Origin: Camarhynchus parvulus
Lineage: Eukaryota; Chordata; Aves; Passeriformes; Thraupidae
DNA: 64,000 bases
Direction: 5' to 3'
Assembly: GCF_901933205.1 (NCBI RefSeq)
Contig: NC_044581.1
Coordinates: forward strand, 9,968,001 to 10,032,000
The notes under the pieces were generated by a model that worked only from the letters and a program-made list of their open reading frames with translations, searched no databases and was not told the DNA's origin. Both the position numbers and the translations under genes were made by a program. Every line of letters begins with the position of its first letter. Within the stretch, counting starts at the first letter, position 1. Of this stretch, positions 39,990-52,862 are shown in pieces.

Positions 39990-40590
39990 TTAGTCTCTTC
40001 ATGACTCATTAACTTGACCACATACTCCCTGTGAACCTGATCTAAAACCTGTATCTCAATTACTTGATCATCCTAAAGAATGGCTAATTAACAATGGCAG
40101 GCTTTAAAAAAAAGGGAAGAAAAGAAGGGGAGATATATTTTTATGTTTTCCATTTGGCAGAGTATTATGCTATGAATAATATAATATGCATTTCAAGATC
40201 TTGTTAATTTTGATGTGATAATAAATGGGAATTCCTAGTGGAATTTTTTGTCCAGAAATATGAATGATATTAGCTCAACAGTTATATGATTAAGCAATAA
40301 GACGTGCTGAGGCAGGCACTACTCGGGGATGATTGACTGCTTTAATTGATTGACATCCAGAGGTAAAGCCAAGGGCACCAATTTACAGATCAGGTCAATT
40401 ATCTCCTGGTAATGCCCACTTGGTATGTCTTATTGCTATGCTAATATTAACTGTTATTGAAACATTTTAATGAGTTTTTAACTTAAAAGTGGTAAATTTA
40501 AAAACGGTGAGCATTAAATTATTCAACTTGAAATAATAGGAACAGAAATATTCTGCTTTGCTAATGGTGATGTAAAAGTTTTGTTGTGCA
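39990..40590. promoter_or_regulatory. Candidate conserved non-coding element
   Basis: This is an AT-rich, non-repetitive block with many homeodomain-type cores (CTAATTAAC near 40084, TTAATTGATTGAC near 40342, CTAATATTAAC near 40441) and no reading frames. The style resembles deeply conserved vertebrate enhancers, but this rests only on composition and motif density. Confidence 0.3.
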
Positions 40591-42084
40591 TACCAATACT
40601 TCTAGAGATCATTTTAGTTCATCTCCCAGGGAAGGCAAATTCTGTTTGGCATTTAATGAAAACCCTCAACGTGGCAGCACACAAAACACCCAGAATCACC
40701 TGAGCAGCTCCCAGAGCCTGGGAAATAAACACGAACTGTCACATCTGCATATAAGTTGGAAAGTCACCTCAGGGAGAGGATGCCTCCTGTGGCAATTAAA
40801 GGTCTTATGGAGACAAGGGAAGGTACTTTGTGTGACCCCAAACAGACACCTCTGAAAGGGAGGGAGCTGAGTGCAGGACTCAGTAGGTGTCTCACAGAGG
40901 GGGGACATGTCCCTGGAAAGGGACACACCCAGCTCTGCCAGTCCCCACCCATCCTCCCCCTGCTTTCTCCACGGGCTTTAGAAGCACAGGCACAAAGTGC
41001 TGCAGGGGAACCCGGCTCTTGTCAAGGTCTCACTCCTGTAATTTAGCCCAAACTCTGTCAAAGAGGATGTAATTTCAAAGAGCCCTGTGTTTTTTACAGA
41101 GCAAGGGGTCTGAGTCCCCTGGCTCCCTTTCCTACCTGTGAGCCCCCGTGGCCTGTGGGTGTTCCAGGATACCCAGAGAGCCAGCAAGGAGCACGGGGAG
41201 ATGGGGTGTGTTGGTCTCCAGGATGTGCACAGCTGCCCTCAGGGCCAGGTTAGAGACAGTGACAGACCTGTAAAAACTACCAGGGGGGAAATAATCTGAA
41301 TGCAGTTGCCATGTGAGCTTGCAATGGCAACCAGGAAGATCCAGGATATAAGGTTCTATGTGAACAACCAATTAACACCTCTAGAGCACAGGCTCTCTTA
41401 GAGAAGTAAGACACTTAGCCAGTCACTGCAAAATAAAGGAAGCAGATGGGTTAGGCTGGCACTGAAATATGCTATAAATTTTCTGCGCGTAAGACATGCA
41501 GTAGAACAGGCACATGGGTTATAGCTGAAGGACAGGAATTGTCTTTCCTTCATGTAGCCTCACAGTAAAGTTCCAGTGTGGTCATGAAATCTTGTCCAAG
41601 GAAAAAGTCAAGCAGATCTAGAAGCTCCTTCAAGAACAGTATGAAGAGCACAAGTGCAAAAGTTCCTGTGCAAACAAAAGGGAGCAAGGATAGTAAAAAT
41701 CCAGTTTAACAAATCACAAATGTTTCACTTCAGACACGGGGAAAAGGAGGGAAAATAGCCTTAAGATCAAAGATTTATGATTTGCAAGTGGAATGGGATG
41801 CAGTAAGACAGACCAATGCAGAAAATGCAATGCAGCTGGGACATCAGTGGCCTAACAAATTTCCTTGTAGTTCCTGTAAGAAGCTGGAGTAGTCACAGGG
41901 CTTCTGGGAATGAAGATCATGTCACTGGGCTACAGCATAGCAAATACAGTTTCTTTCTCCAGAGGACTAGGCATGGAGTGTTTTAAGGCTTTTGACATCA
42001 TCCCATGTGCTATTTGCATCTGAAATCTAGGGAAGTGGTTGAAAAACATTGAAAAGCTGTAGTTGCTAGCAAAAAAGCATTAGT
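40591..42084. other. Non-coding stretch, no gene recognised
   Basis: A GC-richer patch at 40860-41270 produces overlapping frames on both strands without any recognised product. Near 41970-41990 a short frame spells KAFD, the start of a LINE reverse-transcriptase motif, but it stops after about ten residues and is not annotated. Confidence 0.5.
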
Positions 42085-42290
42085 GGGCGTTTGTGGAAGC
42101 CTGCTGCAGGCCCTGTACTTCTCAGCATCTCATTAGCTGCATGGAGCATGTAGGCTGCAGTATCTCCCACACTGGGGGTGTTTAAGACGTGTAAGACAAA
42201 TCTGTCATGTGGGACACAACAGTTGATCCAGCCTACAGGCAGAAGCATGACCCAGGTGACCTCCACAGTCCTTCCAGTGCCATCCTTCTT
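42085..42290 (+). mobile_element. Old CR1 LINE 3'-end fragment
   Basis: The order of short blocks follows a CR1 3' end: a CACTGGGGGTGTTTAAGACG block (the tail of ORF2 and start of the 3' UTR), then GACAAATCTGTCA, TTGATCCAGCCT, CCCAGGTGACCTCCACAG and TCCTTCCAGTGCC. These correspond to the usual CR1 run of 'ggtgtttaaga', 'agacaa..ctgtca', 'ttgatcctgcc', 'gatgacctc' and 'gtcccttccag'. Divergence is considerable and the terminal 8-base tail is not visible, so the insertion is old and 5'-truncated, as most CR1 copies are. It encodes nothing. Confidence 0.72.
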
Positions 42291-43423
42291 TGCTTGCATC
42301 AAAATATTTTAACTAATATGCCAGAATTTCAACTGGAGTGGCCAAGACAGAGGAAAATATTCTTTTCTGCCAATCCTGATTTGTAGACTATAACCTTTAG
42401 CAGAAGTGGGGGGAGAGCAAGGGATGCAGTAACATCTTAAATCACCACTGTAAGACTCAACAGAACTCATATGTCAGCAAGCCTTGACAGGAGACTCCTG
42501 AAAAAAATCCCCAAACAGGACTATCAGGTCTGCAGACTAGGTGGGTTCTTTCTTGTCTTTTTCCCTCCCTCACTTCTCCCTCCATTTATTCTCTCTATCA
42601 GCCTCTATTTAAGGGAAGACAAACTCAGTTATGCTCTAGTTCAAATGAAACTTTCCAACTTACAAAGTTTCATTGAGTACCAAATGATGCCAAGCAGGCT
42701 TTCCTGTCTCTGGCTGACATAGCTCTGTGCCACTGCAGTCCCTGGGAGCAGCACCAACACCAGTTATCAATCTCCCAGGCAAGGTGAAGTTAAATGAAAG
42801 ATTGAGGGGAACGTGCATGATGACAGACGAGCTTTGCACGGCCCTCCTGGGTGCTGCAGGTTGCTCAGTCGTACTAAAAGTGTAGATGTAACATGAGATG
42901 TAAATAGCTTTTACATTATCAGTGTTTGGGGTCAGTACCTCAGACTGTCCATAAAAAGAATGGTTTTGTAGACGTGTGGAAGGCAGGGGACTTGGTTTCC
43001 CTATCACCTTTCTGCACTTTGGTTTCTCTGAGTGAGGTGGTGAACATTTCCCTGCCTTTGTGAGTACTCTGAGCTGAACAGATTGAAATAATTGTTTGAG
43101 AGCTAAGGATTTAATGCTACAAGGGTTAAAAAATGCTACTGGTAGTCTTATCCAAGGCTTGACATATATCTTTATACAATGTACAAAAAGGATCCATAGC
43201 TACCAAAGAGCTGAACTAAGCACCTAGCACTATGCTGAGTGAGGATTGTATCAATAAAAGCTCAAAATAGTTTCAATTCTTGATGTGTGTTTTCAAAATA
43301 CCCTTCCTTAATGCTCTTGAGTTTGGAATAACTTTTATGGACAAGGGACCAAGAGTGATGTGAAGATGAATTTTATGCCCCTCTTAATCCATGCCATGAA
43401 GTTATTCAAAAGTAAGTGAAAGA
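42291..43423. other. Non-coding stretch, no gene recognised
   Basis: No gene or repeat family was recognised. A 115-codon minus-strand frame at 42660-43007 has no motif. Confidence 0.55.
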
Positions 43424-44026
43424 TCAGTTCCAGTTCAAGCTACACTGATGCCCTAATCTGCATGCTGTCATCAGGCAATAGTGACTTTGGAACTTGCCAT
43501 ATGGGAGCCTGGCAGATGTTGCACAAATGGCCTTTTCCTTCCTGCTTCCTGGATTTGCATCAGTCATAGGCTCTGTCATGGAAGCATGCAGGAGCAGGAT
43601 CATATCAACCCTGCAGCAATTGCTCTGACATTGCTCCATTTGGCCCATTGCACGCTCACAGGTCTCTGCCATGTTTGTTATTTTCCATAATTCAGCCACA
43701 TACCAGAAATTACATTGCAGTAATGTCCCCATTGCTTCTGTTTTTAGTGGCAAGAGTTCACTGGCAACCAATCTTGCCAGTGGCTTTGGGAACAGGTAAT
43801 TTTTCACAACCTCCAAAATCCCACCTGGGGGGTGGTTAAAACAGGATTCATCAAACCATACAGTATTTTGCCTTTTCTGACTGCTCATTGAAGGGGAAAT
43901 GGCTGGATTGTTCCAGGATCCCCTGATCAAGCCAGTCAGATGCCCCAGCACTGTGCAGGAGGCCATGGTCAGCATAAAACTGAGCATGAGCTCATCAGCC
44001 CTGCCTAGGCTGTTCTGCATTAGCAT
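43424..44026 (-). CDS. Unidentified 200-codon open frame, possible gene remnant
   Basis: I do not recognise this product. It is the longest frame in the window not caused by a simple repeat. At roughly one stop per 20 codons, a frame this long is expected about 0.2 times in six frames of 64 kb, so it is mildly surprising. Codon use looks ordinary for a vertebrate gene, with many G/C third positions in the first 40 codons. The predicted protein starts MLMQNSLGRADEL, has a hydrophobic stretch at about residues 12-35, a WFDESCFNHPPGG segment near residue 78 and a Cys-rich QSNCC segment near residue 135. No signal peptide, membrane-spanning series or known domain is clear. An in-frame stop lies six codons before the first Met. 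There is no visible promoter, poly(A) tract or intron support. It could be a chance frame, a retroposed copy, or an ORF left by a DNA transposon. Confidence 0.22.
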   Translation of the reverse strand: MLMQNSLGRADELMLSFMLTMASCTVLGHLTGLIRGSWNNPAISPSMSSQKRQNTVWFDESCFNHPPGGILEVVKNYLFPKPLARLVASELLPLKTEAMGTLLQCNFWYVAELWKITNMAETCERAMGQMEQCQSNCCRVDMILLLHASMTEPMTDANPGSRKEKAICATSARLPYGKFQSHYCLMTACRLGHQCSLNWN

Positions 44027-46404
44027 GGCTACAGAGTGTTTGCATTAGATGGGGTGGCATGAGGATGAGCAGAGCAGACACACATCCACCTGGAGACAGA
44101 CACACAGACTTTACTGAGATCCCTTTTTTTGGCTCTTTGTTTTGTTCATTTCCAAGGATGTACTGTTTCCTTGAGGTGCATCACTTCTTTACAAAGTCAA
44201 TCTCTTTTGCTCACTAAATTTACAGCTTTTGTGTTTCATCTCCTGAATGGCAATCGACTTTCCATTTTGCCATGCTTCTAAGTTAGGGTGTCTTCTTTGT
44301 TGCTGCTTTTTCTTTATATACAAACAGGCTTCAAATAGCATAAATGCAGCCAGTAATGGTGTGTAACTGAGATCCCCAAAATGTCATTGTGAGAATCAGG
44401 AAAGAGCTGCTGGATTATTTAAAGGGACATACCCCCTTCCCCAATCCCCACTTTCAAATTTGCAATTGTGGGAGATGTTATTAGATGCAAATCTGTACTG
44501 AAATGCATAAATATTCTGAGCTAGGTATCTTTTTTTAATAGTCATAAATAAAGTAATAAATGAAAAGAATGCATAATGAAACAGAGCTTTAGTTAAACCC
44601 TTTAAATTTCTCTCACTTAAATATTTTGGACTATCTGGGACCTTGATCCTGTGGTAATTGCTTCCCTGATGCCAGTTGGACTCCTCTCTGGGCGGATTTT
44701 GTTACAATATCAGGTGCTTCTGCAGAACAAATAATGGTCTATTACAGCAACAAACAGATCTGGTGAAGTTACATTCCATTTCAAAGTATTTATTTTCCAG
44801 ATATGAAGAAATGTAGAAAAGCATCCTTGTGATGTGTGTATTAGAAATGGAATAGTGTAGTACAGTATTCATGAAATACATATATATATATATATATATC
44901 AAAACCATGTCAATCGGATAAACAGAGGGTCATGTCACTTACTTTTAAAAGGGAGAAGAACACTGTGTCCTACAAGAAAACATGCACTGATGATTTGTGC
45001 TAAATCTCATCATTTTGTAATGAACTGATATATTTAATTTTCCTTGATCACTGAGGAGTTTGCCTTTCAAATCACTAGAGCTGCAAGAAGAAGAAGGAGA
45101 AAATACACATCATACACGTATAGGCAATTTGTGCCAAACTATTCCAAAGCAATATAGGTTGTCAGCAAACAGGGCTATTTGCTGTGTGCTGGTATCTGCT
45201 GCATGTCTCATATTATCTGTAACAACTCTGCAATTCGTTCTTTCACTCGTGTTCTCTCTCTTTCATCACATTAGATTATGTAGAGGCACTTCAAGGTAAA
45301 TTTTTAAAACTGTGTGGGAGATGCATGTTGGGGAAAAGCTAAGAAGCAAATATCTTGAATGTTTTTAAGCACAACTCCATCTGTCACCTGTTTTGACAAC
45401 TTTCCTGCACATGTCATCTCTGTCTCATGCTGCTGTGTTGAGTCATATTGTGTTATCTCAGAATAACATATTTTGGAGCCAGGGCTGCCTTAAAAATGCC
45501 ATATGCTTAGTAATTATAATATAGGGTTTTGTGCTTAAAGAAGTAAAGGAAAATTAAGGAAGAATTATTTCTGTTCAGCCCCGTCCCATCCCTGCTGTGT
45601 GTATGGTGTTACACTGTCATGAACCTGCTCAGTGACACCACACACTTGGGGAAGCTCAAGGTCAAGAGACTCATTTGCATCGTGAGTGCAACACCTCTTG
45701 CTGAAGTGCTGTTCCACATTGTCCCCACTGATCTGTCTTATTGCCAAACTGCTCCTTCCAGATTGTGCAGGGTAACAAGTCAGCCAAGAATCCTCAGAGA
45801 TGACAGAGGTATAAAATATTAATATGGCCTTATAGGAAACAATCTATACGCTCTTACAGCACCTGTGATTTTGTTTTGCAGTTTACTGTATTAAAAGAGC
45901 AACTTGCAGTCTTACAAAAGCGTGTTACCTGTATGCTTCCTGATCATTTACAGTCTCAAATTATTCTTTAAGGCTTTTCTGTCACTGTGTATAGGAGAGG
46001 AGCAGGAGGGAAAGAAGTACTGAAACCAAAGTAAAGGCAGACTGAAAATACAAGAGTGAACCTGCCAGCTACACAAAATAACCCACCAGAAGGAAATCTT
46101 CCCTCCTGCTCTCTTTTCCTCTATGGCTACTACTAAGTGCTTCCATTTACACATGATGTGCCTGCCTCTGATGAGAAATGGGAGGCAGAGTGTGACTCTT
46201 CAGAAAGTCAGTGGAGGAGGGAGAGCCTGAAGGGCTGGCTGGTGCCTCCCTGTCCCAGCCACCAGGTAGCTCCAGCTGGTCTGGGGGGTTTTGGGGTGGG
46301 AGAACATCGGTCAGTACAGGGCAGCTTCAGTAATTCCCCAGGATGAGATGCACACTCGGTGGTGTTTTACAGAATATGTAATTAATTAGTCACTGAGGGT
46401 GATG
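44027..46404. other. Non-coding stretch, no gene recognised
   Basis: This is AT-rich, with many stops in all frames up to about 45050. A short AAG run lies at about 45085-45097. No gene was recognised. Confidence 0.55.
44880..44899. repeat. TA dinucleotide microsatellite
   Basis: An uninterrupted alternating A/T run of 20 bases. It is flanked by non-repetitive sequence on both sides. Confidence 0.95.
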
Positions 46405-46465
46405 AACGCTAAGGCCAGCAGGGATGATCTCTGAAATGATGACATTCAGTCTGTGTGCACAGGCT
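46405..46465 (+). repeat. Possible old interspersed repeat fragment
   Basis: Blocks CTAAGGCCAGCAGGGATGAT, ATTCAGTCTG and TGCACAGGCT, in this order, resemble an old sauropsid repeat that reads 'aaggccagaagggacc...gtctgacctcctg...acacaggcc'. The match is by eye and the family name is not secure. Confidence 0.4.
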
Positions 46466-49400
46466 CCCATTCTACAACTGGTTGTACTGAACAGAAGGAG
46501 TCTCTCTGACTCCACTCAGCTGTTGATCAGACCATACCCATGTCCAAATGCCAGAGCTGTCTGGCCAACTTGCCTGCTCACATTCTTGAGGGAAGTGTGA
46601 TACGTGAGACTTGTCGTGGAATTTGGAGCCCAAATGCTCGTTAAGAGCAGGAGCACTGGCCCTGCTGCACGGCTCCCTGGTGTTAGAGCTGAGCACAATG
46701 ACACTGCAGTGCTTGGAAACTGTGCAGAGAGCAAGTGCAGAGCCTGGAAGATGGTAGGAAAGGGGAAGCTTGGGAGTTTTGATTAACAGTCATCCCTGTC
46801 ATGAAATGCATAGACCTGCTAAGGGTTACTCACAGAGATGATAAAACTGCTTTAATTAGCTCTGCAGTATGGATGGGCAAGGAGGAAGGAGTGCTGGAGG
46901 ACTGAGCTTTCTATTTGGGCCTGTAACACAAAAGCCCAGGCATTCCTGGCATCTAGGGATTTCTCCATCCTCTGAAGGCCTGGTGGACCTGAGAACAGGC
47001 TGTGCAGTGCACAGGCATTGTGCAAAACTCTTGCAGTTAGCAACCTCTGCAGGAGGTGTAGGCTGAGCCCGGCATGCACTGTGAGATTAGCTGGTGTCAG
47101 CACAGTCTTTTGGCAAAACAAAATATAAGCATCAAATCACATGTATTCATCCAGCTTGTACCTGTCCTGCCAAGCTTGTGTGAGCTGCTAATAGGTTTGG
47201 GGACACCAAGTGGCAATGGAAATAAACTGAATTATTATCCACTGATTAGCTTTGCAGAGACAAAACAGGTTTGCTTTAAACCAGTTCTGCACTTCTGTAA
47301 GATCATTTTGGAAATCCAATGTATACACATTTCTGGGGTGGCTTCTGCTGTGTTAGTTTAGGTGGATTTGTCTGGCCTACATCTTTCCTGAAATCTGTGG
47401 GAGACAGTCCATGGTGTAAGAGGCAGCTCCTGAGCTGAAGAGTATCAGGCATGTGAGACAGCACAGAGGCCTTTGAGTAAATGAGCTGAGACAATTATCT
47501 GTTGGGAATGGTACATCTGATTGTATGGGGAAGGTTCCTCCACTTCACAGCAAGAACTGAAACCCTTGAGAGAGGAGTTGCAAAAGGCAATTGAACATGT
47601 GGCTCCCACCCAATTTCCCTAGCATTTCCCCCTCTTCCTGTAAGGCAGGACTGAAGAGATATTTCATGGTAGAACTTGGGAGCTGGAACAGTCTTGTGTA
47701 GCTCACTAGCAGATCACTGGCCTAGGAGGGTGAAGAGCCAGCCTGAACCAGATAAGATTTAAGATTTATTCATTTGTTTATTCATTCATTTATTCAATCT
47801 AAGATTTATTCATTAAGGCAGCTTTCTTGTTTGTACATGGGCTTTGGATGGCAGAAAGTGTCAGGGAAGCTGCTACTGTCAATCTTTTTCATTTTAAATG
47901 TTGGTCTAGCTCCAGTACACCTGAGCCACAGGTACAGAGTGTACCAAGTTTTAGGTTTTTTCCCATAAGCTCTCTAGACTTTTCTACACAGCTAAAGTTT
48001 TTGTTTAGGCCTTGTGAACCATGCAGAATGGGCTCTGTAAGGTAGAATCCCATGAAATACAGCTTCAGCTTCAGGCAAGAAGGAGACACTGTCATTTCTT
48101 TCCTGGAGTTAAACTGCACCAGGTCAGACATGGTTGGACTCGTGGCCACACCCCAAAGGAGACACCTGAGTTCAGCAGCCATCACAGCACAGTCCCAGCA
48201 GCCTTGGCTTGTGCATCCTGCCACAGCCTGCTCAGCTGCTGAAGGCTTGGCACTGGGAGCGTGGTGGGTGCAGGCCAGCCCTCCTTCTCCCTGAGTGCAC
48301 CTGGACCACCTGGCACTCCCACCTGAGAAAACCCTCCCTGTCTTCTCCAGACAGCACTAGAAGAGTGGAAGGGTGGATGCTGCCCAAAGTTTATCTTGGG
48401 ATCAAACACCAGATGTTATAAAGGTCATTAATGTTTTCCAAGTAACGTTCTGTTTGCTTCTCAAAGCCTCTGCCAAGTTTCTTAGAGGTGTGTTCATAAA
48501 ATGCCCTGGATGTCTCATACAATATAAAAGGTGGCAGGTTTCTAAAGCAATTTGTGATACATCAGTAGCATCTCAGAAGAGGATGTTCTTATTACTTGGA
48601 GTTGTTCAGGTCAGCTTCCTCAGCAACTGAATGCTTACACTTGGAATAAAAAAAAATTAAAAATAAAATAAAATCCATATTGTTTATATTTTAGCGGTTT
48701 TTCAGATTTAAGAGTGTTACGTTAACCAAAACACAGCCCAGCTGTAAATTTAAATTTCACAATATATCCCCATTGAATGTTATTTTTATGATATAGTGAC
48801 CTTATGATGTGTAGCACTCTTGGCTGGTGTTCTGCTGGCATTCAGTTCAACCAATTTAGAAATTCAGAGGAGGATGCAGGATTACTTGCAGAATGGATGC
48901 ACTGAAAGATGCACTGATTGTTCCAGTAACAGCTCATCAAGTAAGAAAAACAGGTCAGTGAGGGATGGCAAAGATACTGTTTTGTTTCATTTCAAGATAG
49001 GTACCCAGGCTTGATACATTTTCCAAATTACCATATGTAAACAGACTTATGAGTGTTCAGTGACCCATATATTCACTCTTTTTCATTTCTGCTCTGCTAA
49101 GGACAATGGGAGATCTTTGTTTACGTACCCAAAGCTATATCTCTCTTTGTTTCTAATCAGTGTGTGCACACATGGTCTTTAGCTGCTGTCCTGGTCATGC
49201 TCCCTCACCCCCTCCCCAAGTTCTTGTTTCCTCTAACATTTTGTCTTCTGCCTTGACCTTTTTCAGTTGGAGCAAGGCAGGTGATTTTAACAATGCCAGT
49301 ACTAGATCCTTATTAATGTGGTTCCTTGTGCCTGAAATGAGGTGAGGAGCAATTATGTGAGCAGCTGAGCAAGCAGATGAGAAGGGATAGCAACTTGCAG

Positions 49401-52400
49401 CAGAGGGAAGTGGTGAGCAGATGGAGGATGGGGCGAGCAGCTTTTCAGGTAGGGTACCTGTAATCAGACAGGCTTGGTGAACACATCCTAATTGCTAGCT
49501 ACTTCCTATCAATGAGGAAAAGAGAGAGGTGCATTAGGTCTTCAAGGCATGGCATTTTTCTATCCACACAGAAGGTCTTGGGAATTCACTTTTGAATTTA
49601 GTTAATTTTGTTATTACTTCAGTTGAATCTGCTTATGCTAAATATTTATTTATGTACAGCCTAGTTGCCTGAGGTATTATTTTTTGAGCTGCTTTAAAAT
49701 TATTCCTCTACCTCTCTTATGTTGAGATTTCAGAAGTGAGTACTGTGTCCTTTGGGAACATTCCTGCCAGTGGAGCATGCAGGGAGGGTTTTGACGTGCT
49801 TGGTCACTAACAGGGTGTTCTTTAAATAAAGCTCCAGGTTGCATTAGGCTTCCATCATTCTACATTTTTTGCAAACCATTCTAATTAATTACTTACTATC
49901 ATATTATCAGAAATACCCTACTGGATTTCAACTGCAAATTACCTCTTTCTGTGTATTTTGTAGAATAGGAACCAAGGACCATGTTTTGTAGTAGCAGTCT
50001 TAGGGACCTTATTTGTCCATGTCAATCAACTCTGCAAGATGTATTTTTCAATAAGAGCATCTGTCTTTAGAGAAAAAAAAAAACCAAAACCAGTAGGATC
50101 CAAGCCTAAATAATTAAGGCCAGAGCTCTAGCTAGTGTGAACAGGAATACAGAAATCATGGGATACAGAGCAGATGTTACCAGCTCAACATCAGCTTTTT
50201 TTATATTACAGCTGTGATGGAAACACTGACCGTATGTTACAAGTAACAATTAGACTTTTCATGTATTGTAGTTGGCTTACTCTTTCTTAATTTTTTCCCC
50301 TTTTCTACCCCCTTCCCCCCTTTTCTTTTCTTGCTCTGTTGAATTATTTTATTAGAGTTCAAGATCTGGACAAGTCAGGCATTCCTGATAAACCTCTGTT
50401 ACCAGCACAGCACTTAGTCATAAAACTTCAGAACAAAGGGAATGAAAAACATATTTCACAATATTTATTTCCTTCAGGTCTTAGAATAGACCAATATTCT
50501 TCCTAAAGTTCTTTGCAAGCATTCAGGTATAATTTGGGTGAGTTAAGTATAGAGACAAAAGGGTGGGTTTCAGCTACATGAAAGAGGTTTATATTGTCAT
50601 TTCAAAACGGAAAGTGGAGTATGCATAAAAAATATGTCTTGCAATTTAAAGACTGTGTTTTGGCTAAACCATTTCTGGACTGCTCAAAATATTGGCTGAC
50701 AGCACAGAGAAGGAAGGAGGTGACTTCAGCAAATGCAAAGTCTCTTTTACATGATATCTAAAATGAAATATAATAGGTACCTTTCAGTACATAATAAGTC
50801 TCTTAGGTTAAACTCCTGCTCAGTTGCCACTTAACCTTTCAACCCAATCAAGGAAAAGTTAGGTTAAAGTAGTAGATTCATTTCTTTGAGTGAAAAGTTT
50901 TAGCCTTGAACTGGGTGACTGAGTTTAGGGCAAAGACCAGGAGACAAATCTGAGAGTCGGTGGCACATTTTTGGGGGGTTGGCTCCCAGGATGTTGGCAG
51001 AGGGTGTTCTTACTGTGCCCACTTCCCCAGAGCTGCAAAGGGATGCTCACAAGGAGGACAGCACATCCTCCATGGGCATACCTGAAGAGCAGAGCCTCCA
51101 TGTCAGGCTATTTTCTGTATGCAGAGAGAAACTGGGATGACAGACAAAACATGGGTTAAAGAGGAAACTAGACCGAATAAATGAGAGATGAGATTGAACT
51201 GGAGCAGTCATAGAAAAGAGCATCTTTTCCAGACACAGGAATGAATGCTTAAACTTTAAGATAGAATTCCTTGCAATTGGCTTGAACTCAGAATGGAAAA
51301 TAGATTTAGTAAGTTAAAGAGGAATAGAGACGTGGGAAGAAATATATCCATTTTTTGACATAAGGCCATCTTTGCCATTGATTCCCACTGCACAGAGGTG
51401 AGCTCCACAGGCATGAGGCCCTGCTTGATCAGTTTAGGTGCTCTGCAGGGCAAAGCTACCACAGAGGTCTGAGTGTGGCCATCTGTGCAAGGCACTGCTT
51501 TCAGCTTTTCTGGCTCTCAAAAGTTACTCTAAAATTAGAGATGGTGAGACAAAGGTAGGGTAAAGAGACTTGCTCAGAACAGCAGAGTGCTCTGCATGCA
51601 CTCTGAGCATTAAATCAGAGGGGTTTGGTCTTCCTGTGACAGGACTTGTGGGGATGCTGTACCAGGTATGTGGTGAGGAGTAGACTGTGACTGATTTCAT
51701 GGTGTTGAATGATAATAAATTCAGGCACTATGGACTGACTGGAGTGCTCTGACTGCAATATTCAGTGTTTATTCTTGCAGCTGCAAGGCTGAGTGCCTCC
51801 TGAGCACTTGGGTTTTCTCCCATGGACACAACAACACAGCTACACCTGATGTCCAAGGCTTTGCCCAAAATCCCTGGCTGCTTCTGTTTGCTTTCGTGCA
51901 GACCAATTCTAGGATGCAGCTGTGCATGTGTGGGAATGAGAGATTAAATTTTGCTGATAATTTTATCACACAAATTGTGTCTGTTTCCTACCTGATGCAC
52001 TTTGAGACTTGGATAAACCATCTAATATAATCAGTTATGCAGGTTCTCTGCACTTAGTTTGCTTCATGTGGGCTTTGGAAGTGGGGACTATTATTACATT
52101 AAGAGCAGTTTCCTTGATACACAGTTAAAATCAGCCACTGTTATAGTTTGCTGTTGCCTGTGTGAATCTGACTTGGCATAATTAGTTGTAAGAGCCAGAA
52201 AAGAACTGCCTATGTGTGACAAATATTTTTTTCCACCCTAACTTATCAGCTAAAAGACCCATAACTGTGGAGACTGTAGGAGGCTTCATATCCCTCCTGC
52301 TCCTCAGGATTTGGTCTGCAGTTGCCAGTAAGCAACTTCATCAGCTTCATGAATGCTGGCAAACAAGCAGAAGTTGATAAAATAATGAATCTTCACTTGG

Positions 52401-52862
52401 CAAAAAGGAAAGGAAAAGATTAATGAAATTTGTTGGCTGGAATTGGAGACTCACCTGCTCCTACTGACCTAAAGGTGACAGCTGTATGGTGGAGGGAATA
52501 TGAAGCTTTTAGGAAACACAGTCCTTGGAGCAGAACTGCTTTCTTCCAGGAGGATAGTGGAGTATTTATATTTCAGAAAGGACTGAAGGTGATTGAGGAA
52601 CATTCTCAGCCCAGGCCACTCATCCTCCTCTGGGCTGTATTGTAGCATCTTCTCCATAGGGCAGACCTTTACAAAAGCTTCAGGGTGTCAGGGAGATACC
52701 TCTGATCCTTCAGCCTCAGCTCTAGGTGCTTTTCCTTCATCCTCTGAGAAGTGTAGGCAGCATTTGCTTCCTGCTGAGGTGTCCCCAAGGGCTGTATCCC
52801 TGTCCTGGGCTGGGGATAATGAGGCCTCCCACACCCCTGCCCTCCCTCCAGGCATGCAGGAG
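46466..52862. other. Non-coding stretch, no gene recognised
   Basis: No supportable gene was found. An A-rich run (AAAAT type) lies at about 48644-48674. The segment at 48670-48810 is AT-rich and non-repetitive and could be conserved. GC-richer patches at 46170-46340, 46870-47060 and 48110-48360 give overlapping frames in both directions. Confidence 0.55.
47761..47814. repeat. ATTC-like degenerate repeat with 40-base duplication
   Basis: The word AAGATTTATTCATT occurs at 47761 and again at 47801. The interval between them is made of degenerate ATTC/ATTT tetramers. It looks like a decayed ATTC microsatellite. Confidence 0.7.

Noticed and set aside
41960..42020. Short KAFD-containing frame upstream of the old CR1, similar to a LINE reverse-transcriptase motif
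   Set aside because: Only four residues match, it stops soon after, and in CR1 this motif lies over 1 kb from the 3' end, so coincidence is likely.
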